From assembly GCA_965200115.1 (NCBI GenBank), contig OZ241336.1, forward strand, positions 1,426,001 through 1,490,000: a stretch of 64,000 nucleotides of DNA, given 5' to 3'. The translations under genes and the position numbers were made by a program. Below are positions 27,479 through 36,720 of the stretch, piece after piece (position 1 is the stretch's first letter; every line of letters starts with the position of its first letter). The stretch comes from JAPOUP01 sp026708635 (lineage in GTDB: Bacteria > Pseudomonadota > Alphaproteobacteria > Rhodobacterales > Rhodobacteraceae). The notes under the pieces were generated by a model. It was not told the origin of the DNA. It saw only the letters and a list, made by a program, of their open reading frames with translations, and made no database searches.

Positions 27479-27579
27479 TTGATAGAAAAATAATATTAGT
27501 ACCTTTTATAGTACATATCTCCATCTAGATTCGGGTCCGCGAGGCCACGGAGTTTCGCGAAACCAAACGGAGAAAAGCC

Positions 27580-28674
27580 ATGAAAAGAGTACTTCTCGCC
27601 ACGTCCGCCCTGTGCCTCGGCGCGGGAACGGCAATGGCGCAGGATATGGGAGTCACCCCAACCGTTACCCTTAGCGGCAACGCTGAAATGGGCGTGGCCG
27701 GGTCCAAGGACGACGACGCCCGGTTCCATACCGACATGGACATCACCTTCAAGGCGTCGGGCGAAACCGACGCCGGCGTGAAGTTCAGCGCCACGATCGA
27801 CATCGATGAGGTGACCGCGGACAAGGCCACGGGCACAGGGGTGGCCGACGCACGGGGAGCGCAGCCGGGATCTATCCGTGACAACCACGAGCACGGCGGG
27901 TCCAGCGGCAACGACGGTCTCGACGCCACCCACGACAACCAGATCCTGCTGTGGAACCGTGACATCGGCTCCGGCTTCAGCATGGCCGCCTCGGTCGAGA
28001 TCGACGACGACGCGGACGGAAAAACCGGCACGCCAACCTACGATCCGATCCTCGGCATCGGCGGTAAGTACGAGATGGGAATGGGCGTGGGCAAGCTTGG
28101 CCTCGGAGCGGGTTTCCAGATGGGAAGCAAGATGCACACGATGGCCGCCTACAAGGCTCCCGGCGCCACCACCACTCCCGCAGCCCTCTGGGAAGGCGAA
28201 GTCGACGCGACCGCTTTCGGAGCCAGTGTCACGCTGGACTTCACCAGCGGGGGTGACGGAATCAAGGTGATCGCCGACGGCGGCGTCATGGAAGCCGACG
28301 GCGAAACCGTTGTCGAGGGCCGTGTCACCGATAACGCCGACGTGGAAAAGATGCACCTGGGAATCGGACTCGGCTACACGGTCGGGGCGATCTCGCTGGG
28401 CATCAATGCCGGAAGCGTCGTCGAGGAATCCACCGATAACCCAGCGGGCAACGACAACAACCACATGCTGGAAACGACCAAGAGCGGTGTCGGCTTCAGC
28501 GCCGCCTACGACCTCGGCGGCGGGGCGGCGCTCCAGTTTGGCGTCGGAACCCACGAGACGGAGCACGACTGGACGGTTGAGGGGAATACCACCGCCTCCG
28601 GTTCCGGTACGGGCGGATACGACAGTTCCTCCGACACCAACTCGTGGTCGCTCGGCATCAAGTTCGCCTTCTGA
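27580..28674 (+). CDS. Outer-membrane porin
   Basis: 364 aa. The signal peptide MKRVLLATSALCLGAGTAMA is followed by a trimeric-porin-like sequence rich in Gly, Asp and aromatic strand ends (TVTLSGNAEMGVAG, SGFSMAASVEID, GGAALQFGVGTHET). It closes with SLGIKFAF, a terminal Phe as needed for outer-membrane assembly. CGGAGAAAAG precedes the ATG. It is the general diffusion porin type of alphaproteobacteria. The lipoprotein gene follows 26 bp later, so they are probably co-transcribed. Confidence 0.9.
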   Translation: MKRVLLATSALCLGAGTAMAQDMGVTPTVTLSGNAEMGVAGSKDDDARFHTDMDITFKASGETDAGVKFSATIDIDEVTADKATGTGVADARGAQPGSIRDNHEHGGSSGNDGLDATHDNQILLWNRDIGSGFSMAASVEIDDDADGKTGTPTYDPILGIGGKYEMGMGVGKLGLGAGFQMGSKMHTMAAYKAPGATTTPAALWEGEVDATAFGASVTLDFTSGGDGIKVIADGGVMEADGETVVEGRVTDNADVEKMHLGIGLGYTVGAISLGINAGSVVEESTDNPAGNDNNHMLETTKSGVGFSAAYDLGGGAALQFGVGTHETEHDWTVEGNTTASGSGTGGYDSSSDTNSWSLGIKFAF

Positions 28675-28700
28675 TCAACGCACGAAAAGGAAAACCAGAT

Positions 28701-30176
28701 ATGAGAATATCCAAACTTATGATGCCTGCCGTCACTCTGGCGGGCGCGCTTGCCCTGGCCGGGTGCGGCGGGGGAGGCACTACGACCACGACGGACCTAG
28801 ATCCAAATCCACCTGCGAAGACGGCTGCGGAAATACTGGCCGAACAGAGGGCTGCCTGCGTAGCACAGGATGGCAAGGCATGGCGTAATAATGCCTGCGT
28901 GGACTTGAGTGACGCCGAGGAAGCCGCCAAGGAAACGGGCGCGAATGAGGCCGATGCCGCCGAATACGCCGAAAGCATCTATCACGATCTGGGCAGTGTA
29001 GGTGATTGGGCACCCGATGGTGACTCTTCCGGAAATACGGTCAGCGACCTTAGCGATATAAGCGGTTCTAAGCCTCCGGCATTGAAGACCAAAGGCAAAA
29101 AGATCATGGCGGCGGCGGTCGATGGATACGAGTATTCGGGACGCGACCTGGAGAATGGCAATAGGGTGCAAGGGACCGTCTTCAGCACCAAGGGCGCGGA
29201 TACGAAAGTCGAACCAAATGACCCAGGCAATAAGGCTGCCATGGCCATAGAAACCGTCGTGAGCGGTCTCGTCGGGACTAGCGGAGTCAATCAGAACACG
29301 GGGCAGGTGACGTTTGAGGACGGCACCACTCCTTTGACGCGCACTGCCCAGATCAAAGGCCCCTCTTCCGGCTTTCCCGCACGCCTAGAAGCAAATGGTG
29401 GCACTGTGCAGGGAACGTTCTTCGGCGCTCCCGGAGAGTACGTTTGTCCGGGATCATCTCCTTGCACTGCGTCCGTCACGAGCGCCGGGGTCAGCCTGAC
29501 AAGCGAAGGGTGGAGGTTCAATCCGACCGCCGAGGAGGACGCGGAGTTCACAATTCCCGATAACGAGTATCAGGAGTTCGGTTGGTGGATCACAGAGAAC
29601 GAGGACCGTGACCCCCGTAATGTTGACCTGTTTGCCGCAACGAAGGGATACACTGTTAGAGATGTACCCGCTACTGTGATCGGTAGCGCCACTTACACGG
29701 GTGGAGCCGCTGGGATTTACGCGAATCACAGTGAAATTGGCGCCAATACGGAAGCGGACTATGACCCGTTTACCGCGGAGGCAAAGCTTACGGCCGCCTT
29801 TGGCGCTAATACCGATACTGCAGAGGTAAGTGGAGAGATCGGCAAGTTCATGGTCGGTGGCGAATCACGACCGTGGAAAGTCTACCTTCTCAGCCAAGGA
29901 TTTGGTATACATGCAGCAAATGATGCTACTGGCAGGGGACTTGATAAGGATTCTAACAGGGCAGGCACTGCTGATCCAGATGTGCATTCTAGAATCCGCT
30001 GGGATTCAGGAGGCACTGATGGCCGTACTCTCGGCAACTTCGGCGGGTACTACGTGAATGCCTATGGCGGTACGCCGGATGCTACGGCGCATCCTGCCGA
30101 ACTCGGTGGTGCGTTCAAAGTCAGCGGCAACAACCAACGTCTGGTCGGATCAATGGCCGCGACGAAAGACAAATAA
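28701..30176 (+). CDS. TbpB-like beta-barrel surface lipoprotein, large
   Basis: 491 aa. The ATG at 28701 with AGGAAAAC upstream starts a lipoprotein signal (LAGALALAGCGGGG, Cys near residue 22), followed by a Thr-rich tether. Two barrel-like regions are suggested: residues 120-300 (GYEYSGRDLENGNRVQGTVF) and the C-terminal part with GSATYTGGAAGIYANHS, a block of alternating Ala/Phe strands and the closing AELGGAFKVSGNNQRLVGSM. This layout fits TbpB-like/Slam-type surface lipoproteins. It is a paralogue of the protein at 2171. No partner receptor is nearby apart from the porin just upstream. Confidence 0.7.
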   Translation: MRISKLMMPAVTLAGALALAGCGGGGTTTTTDLDPNPPAKTAAEILAEQRAACVAQDGKAWRNNACVDLSDAEEAAKETGANEADAAEYAESIYHDLGSVGDWAPDGDSSGNTVSDLSDISGSKPPALKTKGKKIMAAAVDGYEYSGRDLENGNRVQGTVFSTKGADTKVEPNDPGNKAAMAIETVVSGLVGTSGVNQNTGQVTFEDGTTPLTRTAQIKGPSSGFPARLEANGGTVQGTFFGAPGEYVCPGSSPCTASVTSAGVSLTSEGWRFNPTAEEDAEFTIPDNEYQEFGWWITENEDRDPRNVDLFAATKGYTVRDVPATVIGSATYTGGAAGIYANHSEIGANTEADYDPFTAEAKLTAAFGANTDTAEVSGEIGKFMVGGESRPWKVYLLSQGFGIHAANDATGRGLDKDSNRAGTADPDVHSRIRWDSGGTDGRTLGNFGGYYVNAYGGTPDATAHPAELGGAFKVSGNNQRLVGSMAATKDK

Positions 30177-30206
30177 CCCTTCCCGTTCCATGACGGACAA
30201 CAAAAC

Positions 30207-30237
30207 CAACCCCGGCGGCGCGTTCGCCGGGGTTTCC
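30207..30237 (+). terminator. Rho-independent-like terminator after the lipoprotein gene
   Basis: A 10-bp perfect stem AACCCCGGCG / CGCCGGGGTT with a 7-nt loop, followed by TTCC. The T-run is short, but the position 30 bp after the stop supports termination. Confidence 0.65.
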
Positions 30238-30257
30238 ATTGAAGAGGACACGGAACA

Positions 30258-30440
30258 GTGGGCTACCCCGCTCTCGAAACGGATCACTGGATCGCGAAGA
30301 ACGGCAGAAGGATCGGTCGGATTCGCATCAGGCCGACCGTAATCCTGTGACGGGGAAGGCACGCTCGGATATGGAAACGGATAACTATCGAAGACTTCGG
30401 CAGGCTGATGGAGAAGCACGGAACGGACCAGAAGGAGTGA
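30258..30440 (+). pseudogene. Short interrupted gene with one in-frame TGA
   Basis: A GTG at 30258 (GGAAC upstream) opens GYPALETDHWIAKNGRRIGR IRIRPTVIL. A TGA stands at codon 31 (30348-30350), and the same frame continues through RGRHARIWKRITIEDFGRLM to EKHGTDQKE and a second TGA at 30438. Both halves are protein-like and the frame is shared, so one codon (perhaps TGG to TGA) seems to have broken a gene of about 60 aa. I do not recognise the family. The IS5 element starts 13 bp later. Confidence 0.4.
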
Positions 30441-30453
30441 CGCAGTTAAACTA

Positions 30454-31336
30454 GGGCCCGTTGACAGTCATCCTGCGAATCGCCCGGTTTGATGCCATTT
30501 TCCCCTCCAATAACCGCCGGAACGGCGGCACGACAGGCAACAACGGCATGAGCGAGCGGAACGGTGAACGCGGACAGAACGGTGCTGACCGACGGGATGT
30601 GGGCGCGGATCGAGGACACGCCTGCGGGCGGGAAGTCCGATCCCGGCGGCACGGCGGCGGACAACCGCCCCTTCGTGGAGGCGGTTCTCTGGCGGTTCCG
30701 CACGGGGTCGCCCTGGCGCGGCATCCCGGAGCGGTCCGGAAAGCGCAACAGCGTCTCCAGGCGGTTCCGGCGCCGGGTCCTTTCGGGGGTCTCCGGGCGC
30801 GTTTCCGACACCCTGTCCGGGGAGTCCGGCCCCGGGCGCGTGTCCGGCGGCGGCACGGTGGTCCAGACGCACCGGAAGGCGGCGGGCTCAAAAGGGGGGG
30901 GGCCGCGCCCAGGGGATCGGGCGCCCGGGAGGCGGCCTGACCACCGGGGCCGTGGCCGTGGTGGACGCCCTGGGATATCCCGTGAGGTTCGCGATCCTTC
31001 CCGGACAGGCGCACGACCCGAGGGGGTGCCGGATCTCCCCGGCGGCCTCCCGTTCGGGACCCTCGTCGGCGACGGGGCGTCCGGCGCCGACTGGCTGCTT
31101 GAGGACCTGGACACCCGCGGCGCGGAGGCCGTGATCCCGTCGAGGCGGAACCGGACGGCGCGGCGGGGGCGTGACCGGGACGTGTCCGGCCGGCGGCACC
31201 TCGTGGAGAGTTTCTTCGCCGGGACCGGGGAGTTCCGGGCGACCGCGACCCGCCACCACAGGACCGACGGGAGCTTCGCGGCCGGGATTCACCCCGTCGC
31301 CGGCGTGGTCGCCGCGAGATGACTGTCAACGGGCCC
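30454..31336 (+). mobile_element. IS5-family element with perfect terminal inverted repeats
   Basis: The 18-bp inverted repeats GGGCCCGTTGACAGTCAT (30454-30471) and its exact complement (31319-31336) are flanked on both sides by TA, the 2-bp target duplication expected for the IS427 group of the IS5 family. At 883 bp the element has the right size. Its transposase is frameshifted and lacks the first catalytic Asp, so the element is probably dead but recently moved. Confidence 0.85.
30564..31322 (+). pseudogene. IS5-family (IS427-like) transposase, frameshifted
   Basis: Frame 1 gives the N-terminal part (DRTVLTDGMWARIEDTPAGG, WRFRTGSPWRGIPERSG). At a nine-G run near 30894 the family sequence passes to another frame (AVAVVDALGYPVRFAILPGQ, then AHDPRG) and returns near 31025 at a G run (PFGTLVGDGASGADWLLEDL, then EAVIPSRRNRT and RRHLVESFFAGTGEFRATAT). 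One G too many and one too few would explain both. The first Asp of the DDE triad is replaced: VSGGGTVVQTH where VDGTIVQxH is usual. Confidence 0.8.
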
Positions 31337-31491
31337 TAAGTTACTCTACCAATTGTGGGGAGGGGTTGTTTTTCGACCGGACCGGGGTTATACAATTACC
31401 GTGACCCATCAGGCTACGTGTCGGTTGGGAGCAGCGGTGACCCGGACCAAAAACCTGGACCGGTTGCCAGCCGCAGTCGGGAACTTGAAGG

Positions 31492-31518
31492 GCCGCTCCG
31501 TCGGGAGCGGCTTTTTTT
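31492..31518 (+). terminator. Strong rho-independent terminator
   Basis: GCCGCTCC-GTCG-GGAGCGGC with a run of seven T. No + strand gene of known type lies just upstream. Before the IS5 insertion it would have followed the short gene at 30258 by about 170 bp, or it may end a small RNA. Confidence 0.8.
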
Positions 31519-31520
31519 CG

Positions 31521-32132
31521 TTACAGGAGCTCGATGCTATAGGTTTCACTCAAGCGCTTCGCGGTCAATTCGGCTTTGCTTGCCCAGGACCGTGAATAGG
31601 CCACCACATCAGCCAGCTGCAGAACGCGCGACGCAGTCGAATCGAGTGGAATCACCCTCGTGACGCCCCTGAATCGGCCATCGTGCCGGCGCGCGTCCTC
31701 CATCAATTCGGAAAACTTGGCGGTTCCGTTGTGCTCGATGGCGTCGACGATCACCTCGACATTGCCCAGTGTCTCGCGAATTCCCTGGGCTTTCCCGAAG
31801 CGCTTCATGCCCGACTTTACGGTCCCGATGACGGCCCGCGCATGGATTTCCGGGGGCGAGGTCCCCGTCACATCGGCCGTCTTGTTCAGCATGATCAGGC
31901 TGTCCGGCGCGTCGGTTGCCGCGAAGCGGGCAAGCGGGCTCCGCAGTGAGCGGTCTGTCCATTTGACGGCATGAACCTCATTGACGCTCGGCGGGAGCGG
32001 GTCACTGAACGCCTTGTCGACCTTGCCGCATTCGCGTGCCCGGACCATCACGCAGCCAAGGCAGAAGCCATTCTCGCCCGCCGTACCGCATTCATCCAGG
32101 AAACACGGAACCTTCTTGTTGAGCCGCGCCAT
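31521..32132 (-). CDS. DUF3800 domain protein
   Basis: About 203 aa from the ATG at 32132. The N-terminal acidic motif FLDECGTAGENGFCLGCVMV and the C-terminal PLDSTASRVLQLADVVAYSR are the two ends of the DUF3800 fold, where the Asp residues resemble an RNase H-like active site. Families of this type are often found on mobile elements and in phage-defence contexts, but no function is established. It faces the terminator at 31492 and is followed upstream by a broken HTH gene in the same direction. Confidence 0.65.
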   Translation of the reverse strand: MARLNKKVPCFLDECGTAGENGFCLGCVMVRARECGKVDKAFSDPLPPSVNEVHAVKWTDRSLRSPLARFAATDAPDSLIMLNKTADVTGTSPPEIHARAVIGTVKSGMKRFGKAQGIRETLGNVEVIVDAIEHNGTAKFSELMEDARRHDGRFRGVTRVIPLDSTASRVLQLADVVAYSRSWASKAELTAKRLSETYSIELL

Positions 32133-32143
32133 CCCGTTGAGCC

Positions 32144-32503
32144 CTACGCCTTGGACTTCGCCGCCGCATTGCGGTCGTTCGGAAGCCCAACGGCTTTCCC
32201 TGTGCTCCTCACGCTCCCTGTCAAAGCCGGGCACCAGTTTTTCAGCTTATGGATCAAGCCCTCAAGGTGATAGAAGTTTGAGCCAAAATCACCGGCTTTG
32301 GTGAACCGCTGCTGACGACGGATGAACCCTGCCCGTTCGAGTTCTCTTATGTGTTTCTTCAGCGTTGCGTCCGAGAGGCCGGTTCGTCCCTCGCCGTCTC
32401 CGCGTCTCCGCGCGGCCGCCGCGCGCCGCGTGTCCCCGACCGTCAGCGCGTCCAGCGCGCCTGGCGTTCGCCTGATGACCGAGCCGCCCACGCGCCGGTG
32501 CAC
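32144..32503 (-). pseudogene. Winged-helix (HTH_36-type, replication-initiator-like) remnant
   Basis: The C-terminal half reads GLSDATLKKHIRELERAGFI RRQQRFTKAGDFGSNFYHLE, the pattern of the winged-helix domain of plasmid Rep-like/HTH_36 proteins. The N-terminal half (VHRRVGGSVIRRTPGALDAL) is poor in family features, and the frame upstream meets a stop after AFTAADGREAVPWDN. I regard it as a broken gene. It lies 12 bp before the DUF3800 gene. Confidence 0.45.
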
Positions 32504-33271
32504 GAATCACGTCCTGCGCCCGTTCGGTCGCGCCCGCAGTCCGAGACCCGGAGGCACGTTGTCCCACGGCACGGCTTCGCGTCCGTCCGCGGCGGTGAAG
32601 GCGCGCGCCCACCATGGTGATCCTCGTTCTGTTTGTTATTGCCCGATTCCTTACGTTCGTTTCGGTCGCGGTGGGTTCGGGTAGTGGAAGGGTCGGACGT
32701 GCCGCGCTCAAGCGCCGCGCGGGCTGTGTGCCATTGTGACTTCGAGGCTTACGGCGCTTCGCGGATGCATGGGAAAAGTGGGGGATCTTCCACGCCCTTC
32801 GGCGCGCGGGACTCACATACCTGACAGCGGACAGGGATCCGCGCGGGTCGAGCGGTCATGCGGATTGGCATGCGGCGACTCCCGGCCGAAACGACCGGAT
32901 AGTTCGGGATGGCCTATGCCGGCGGTGCTGGCCCGGGTTTTCGTGGGGCGGGAGGGTTGGTGCGGTACCGCGGTGTCCGGTCCGGTGCCCTGTTCGGTCC
33001 GGCAACGGGCGCGGAGGATCATCCCCGGTGGATTGCGATGGTCGCGGTCCGCCATGAGGGGCTGGACACCCGGCGTTGAGGTTCATTTCGTCTCCTGTCC
33101 GGTCTTTTTGTCTTCGGGTGACGCGACTTCGACCGCACTCCGCACGGCAATGGACAGACCCGCAACGCGTCGGAAGGACCAGAATACGCCTTTGGTCGAA
33201 TATCCTGCCTTGGACCTCGGGACTAACATTGATACAGATCGATCAACCACTATGGCGCAGGGGGGGATGCC
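32504..33271. other. Gap between the mobile debris and the cox cluster
   Basis: About 770 bp with G+C-rich open frames on both strands and nothing convincing. The left part (to about 32640) carries the decayed upstream portion of the winged-helix gene (AFTAADGREAVPWDNVPPG, then a stop). The promoter for coxG should lie in the last 150 bp; none is clear. Confidence 0.35.
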
Positions 33272-33811
33272 ATGGAGATGAGCAAAACGAAGGTGATCGC
33301 GGCAAGCCAGTCACACGTGTGGGCCGGTCTGCTCGATCCAAAGGTGCTTATGGCCTGCATCCCGGGCTGCACGGAATTCAGCGGTTCGCCGGAGGAAGGC
33401 TTCAAAGCCACCGTCGTGCAGAAAGTCGGACCGGTAAAGGCGACCTTCAGGGGAACCGTCAGGCTTTCGGACATCGACGCGCCAAACGCCGTCAGGCTCG
33501 AGGGCGACGGAAATGGCGGACCGGCAGGTTTCTGCAGGGGTGGCGCCAACGTGCGTCTGGTACCGAAGGACGACTCTACCGAAATCGCTTACGACGTCGA
33601 CGCGAAAATCGGCGGGAAACTTGCCCAGCTCGGAAGCCGGGTCATAGACAGTTTTGCCAGGAAGATGGCGGATCGGTTCTTCGAGAATTTCCAGAAAGAG
33701 CTCGAGGTCACCGACGTCACCGAGCCGACAGCTTCCGGTGAACGTCCACCCGAACCCCCGGCGCCTACGGCGGAGCCCCCGAAAGGTGGTTTAAGGAAGC
33801 TTTTCGGTTAA
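33272..33811 (+). CDS. coxG: CoxG family protein (CO dehydrogenase subunit G-like, SRPBCC fold)
   Basis: 179 aa START/SRPBCC-fold protein. Typical blocks are HVWAGLLDPKVLMACIPGCT, VGPVKATFRGTVRLSD and GKLAQLGSRVIDSFARKMAD. In Oligotropha CoxG anchors CO dehydrogenase to the membrane, and a C-terminal hydrophobic helix normally does this. Here the C-terminus is Pro-rich and ends PKGGLRKLFG, so membrane binding is not evident. It leads the coxG-S-L-M order. Confidence 0.85.
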   Translation: MEMSKTKVIAASQSHVWAGLLDPKVLMACIPGCTEFSGSPEEGFKATVVQKVGPVKATFRGTVRLSDIDAPNAVRLEGDGNGGPAGFCRGGANVRLVPKDDSTEIAYDVDAKIGGKLAQLGSRVIDSFARKMADRFFENFQKELEVTDVTEPTASGERPPEPPAPTAEPPKGGLRKLFG

Positions 33812-33852
33812 CCTTATGAATATGACAGCATCCAATATACGGGAGGTAGGAT

Positions 33853-34323
33853 ATGAACCCGATCAATCTTAAAGTAAACGGCAAGGAGGTGGCCCGGGAC
33901 GTTTCCGGCGAGACCCTCCTGTCAGATTTCCTGCGGGAGACGTTGCGACTCACGGGTACCCACATCGGCTGCGACACCTCACAGTGCGGTGCCTGCGTCG
34001 TTCACATGGACGGCAAGGCGGTGAAGGCCTGCACGATGCTCGCGGCGGAGGCTGACGGAACCGACGTCACGACAATAGAGGGCATCTCGAACGGCGAGAT
34101 GCATCCGATGCAGCGGGCCTTCAATGACAACCACGGGCTGCAATGCGGCTTCTGCACTCCGGGCATGATCATGTCAGGGATTGACATGGTTAACCGCTAC
34201 CGCGCCGCCGGAGATGACCTGACCGAGGCCGCGATCCGTCGCGAGCTCGAAGGCAATATCTGCCGCTGCACGGGATACCACAACATCGTAAAATCCATCC
34301 AGCAAGCCGCTGGCGAAATGTGA
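33853..34323 (+). CDS. coxS: CO dehydrogenase-type small subunit, [2Fe-2S]
   Basis: 156 aa. Two [2Fe-2S] domains are present. The plant-type cluster ligands are in HIGCDTSQCGACVVHMDGK and a Cys soon after (VKAC). The alpha-helical domain has QCGFCTPGMIM and GNICRCTGYHNIV. The subunit passes electrons from the molybdenum site to the FAD subunit. AGGTAGG lies 8 nt before the ATG. Confidence 0.96.
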   Translation: MNPINLKVNGKEVARDVSGETLLSDFLRETLRLTGTHIGCDTSQCGACVVHMDGKAVKACTMLAAEADGTDVTTIEGISNGEMHPMQRAFNDNHGLQCGFCTPGMIMSGIDMVNRYRAAGDDLTEAAIRRELEGNICRCTGYHNIVKSIQQAAGEM

Positions 34324-34345
34324 TCGGGCGAGGGAGAGACCAGAC

Positions 34346-36706
34346 ATGTCGACAGGAATCGGAGCCCGCGTAAAGCGGAAGGAAGACAAGCGCTTTATCA
34401 CCGGCAAAGGTAAGTACACCGATGACGTTCGCAACGAGAACCAGGCCTATGCCGCCTTTGTTCGCAGCCCCCACGCCCACGCTCTGGTCAAGGGCATCGA
34501 CGGAAGCGAGGCTTCGGGTATGCCCGGAATCATCGCGGTTCTTGACGGTGCGGAACTGTCCGGCGACGGGATCGGTAACCTGATCTGTGGCTGGGCCATA
34601 ACCTCGAAGGATGGCTCCCCGATGAACATGGGCGCCTGGTCGGCTCTCGCCACGGATAGGGTTCGCTACGTCGGCGACGCCGTCGCCGTCGTGATCGGCG
34701 AGTCCGATGAGGCCGCGCGAGCCGCGGCCGAGGCTGTCATGGTTGACTACGAGGTACTGCCCGCCGTCACCGCCGCGGACAGGGCGCTTAACGGCGACGC
34801 TCCCCAGATTCACGAAAACGCCCCCGGCAACCTGATCTACGACTGGGAAATCGGCGATTCGGCGGCCTCCGATACCGGTATCGCTCAAGCGGACCACGTC
34901 ACCGCGATCGAACTCACGAATAACCGGCTGGCGCCCAGCCCGATGGAGCCCCGATCGGCGATAGCCACCTATGACGAAGCGGAGGATCACTACACGCTTT
35001 ACACCACAAGCCAGAACCCGCATGTGGCGCGTCTCGTACTCTCGGCATTCTACCAGGTCGCGCCCGAACACAAGTTGCGGGTCATCGCGCCGGATGTGGG
35101 AGGCGGATTCGGCTCCAAGATCTACATATATCCTGAAGAGATTGTCTGTCTCTGGGCGTCCATGAAGACCGGGCGGAGCGTCAAATGGACGTCGACCCGC
35201 ACCGAGGCCTTCATGACCGACGCCCATGGTCGCGATCACGTCACGTCAGCCCGGATGGGTTTCGACTCCAACGGCAGGATCACCGGTTTCAAGGTCGATA
35301 CCATCGCTAATTTCGGTGCCTACATGTCGCTGTTCTCGTCAGCCGTGCCGACCTATCTTTACGCGACGCTGCTCTCCGGGCAGTATGATATCCAGAATAT
35401 CCACTGCAATGTGCGCGCGGTCTACACCAACACCGTTCCCGTGGACGCTTACCGCGGCGCCGGACGGCCGGAGGCCTGTTATCTCGTCGAGCGCCTCATC
35501 GAAAAGGCGGCGCGTGAGATGGGCATGGATCCGGCCGAGCTCCGGCGCAGGAATTTCATCAGGGAGTTTCCGCATCAGACCCCGGTCATCATGGCCTATG
35601 ACTGCGGCGACTTCGCGGGCAATATGGACAAGGCCCAGGCGGCGGCGGATGTCGCCGGATTCCCGGCCCGTAAGGCCGAATCGGCGGCCCGCGGCAAGCT
35701 CCGGGGTTTGGGCTATTCCTCCTACATCGAGGCCTGTGGAATAGCGCCATCGGCCGCCGTCGGCTCGCTCGGCGCTGGCGTCGGTCTCTGGGAGTCAGCC
35801 GAGGTCCGCGTGAATCCCGTTGGCACGATCGAGATACTCACCGGTTCGCACAGTCATGGTCAGGGCCACGAGACGACATTCGCCCAGATAGTGGCCGAGC
35901 GGTTCTCGGTTCCGATCGAGAACGTCTCGATTGTCCATGGCGACACCGACAAGGTTCAGTTCGGCATGGGTACGTACGGCTCCCGCTCGGGTGCCGTCGG
36001 CATGTCGGCTATCGTCAAGGCTATGGACAAGGTCGAGGTCAAGGTTCGCCAGATAGCCGCGCACAAGCTTGACGCGAACGGGGATGAACTGGTCTTCGAG
36101 GACAGCCAGGTGAAAGTGCCGGGCACCAACAAGAGCATGGGCTGGCACGAGGTCGGGCTGGCCGCCTACACCGCGCATGACCTTCCCGACGGCATGGAAC
36201 CCGGTCTCAAGGAAGGCTCTTTCTATGATCCCGTGAATTTCACTTTCCCGGCGGGCACGTATATCGCCGAAGTCGAAATCGACCCGGAAACGGGTACGGT
36301 CGAGCTTTGCCAGTTCGTGGCGGCCGATGACTTCGGCACGCTCATCAACCCGATGATCGTCGAGGGGCAGGTTCACGGGGGTGTTGCCCAAGGCGTCGGA
36401 CAGGCGCTTCTGGAGCGCGTCGTCTACGACGATCACGGCCAACTGCTGACTGCATCCTACATGGACTATACCATGCCGCGCGCCGACGATCTGGTAAATT
36501 ATCGGATTGAGCACAACGTGACGGCATGTCCGAACAACCCGCTCGGCATCAAGGGCTGCGGTGAAGCGGGTGCCATCGGTTCGCCGCCCGCGATCATCAA
36601 CGCGATTACGGACGCGATCGGAACCGAGGATCTGGAAATGCCGGCCACACCGGCGGCGGTCTGGGAAGCCATCCAGTCAAACAGAACCGCGATCGCGGCC
36701 GAATAG
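34346..36706 (+). CDS. coxL: Aerobic CO dehydrogenase-type large subunit (form II), Mo-binding
   Basis: 786 aa xanthine-oxidase-family molybdenum hydroxylase. Mo-pterin cytosine dinucleotide-binding blocks include GGGFGSKIYIYPEE, the active-site loop VDAYRGAGRPEA, GSHSHGQGHETTFAQIVAER and the C-terminal NNPLGIKGCGEAGAIGSPPA with the catalytic Glu. AYRGAGR marks form II (putative CoxL); true form I enzymes have AYRCSFR. The physiological substrate may therefore not be CO. It starts 22 bp after coxS. Confidence 0.92.
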   Translation: MSTGIGARVKRKEDKRFITGKGKYTDDVRNENQAYAAFVRSPHAHALVKGIDGSEASGMPGIIAVLDGAELSGDGIGNLICGWAITSKDGSPMNMGAWSALATDRVRYVGDAVAVVIGESDEAARAAAEAVMVDYEVLPAVTAADRALNGDAPQIHENAPGNLIYDWEIGDSAASDTGIAQADHVTAIELTNNRLAPSPMEPRSAIATYDEAEDHYTLYTTSQNPHVARLVLSAFYQVAPEHKLRVIAPDVGGGFGSKIYIYPEEIVCLWASMKTGRSVKWTSTRTEAFMTDAHGRDHVTSARMGFDSNGRITGFKVDTIANFGAYMSLFSSAVPTYLYATLLSGQYDIQNIHCNVRAVYTNTVPVDAYRGAGRPEACYLVERLIEKAAREMGMDPAELRRRNFIREFPHQTPVIMAYDCGDFAGNMDKAQAAADVAGFPARKAESAARGKLRGLGYSSYIEACGIAPSAAVGSLGAGVGLWESAEVRVNPVGTIEILTGSHSHGQGHETTFAQIVAERFSVPIENVSIVHGDTDKVQFGMGTYGSRSGAVGMSAIVKAMDKVEVKVRQIAAHKLDANGDELVFEDSQVKVPGTNKSMGWHEVGLAAYTAHDLPDGMEPGLKEGSFYDPVNFTFPAGTYIAEVEIDPETGTVELCQFVAADDFGTLINPMIVEGQVHGGVAQGVGQALLERVVYDDHGQLLTASYMDYTMPRADDLVNYRIEHNVTACPNNPLGIKGCGEAGAIGSPPAIINAITDAIGTEDLEMPATPAAVWEAIQSNRTAIAAE

Positions 36707-36720
36707 GGGAGATACTTTAC

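Noticed and set aside
27496..28566. Minus-strand frame of 356 codons opposite the porin gene
   Set aside because: The + strand encodes a porin with signal peptide, ribosome-binding site and terminal Phe; the minus frame is a shadow.
30451..31329. Minus-strand frame of 292 codons across the IS5 element
   Set aside because: Antisense to the recognisable transposase pieces; composition is Arg/Pro-rich and featureless.
34190..35239. Minus-strand frame of 349 codons opposite coxL
   Set aside because: coxL is unmistakable on the + strand; the antisense translation has no family pattern.
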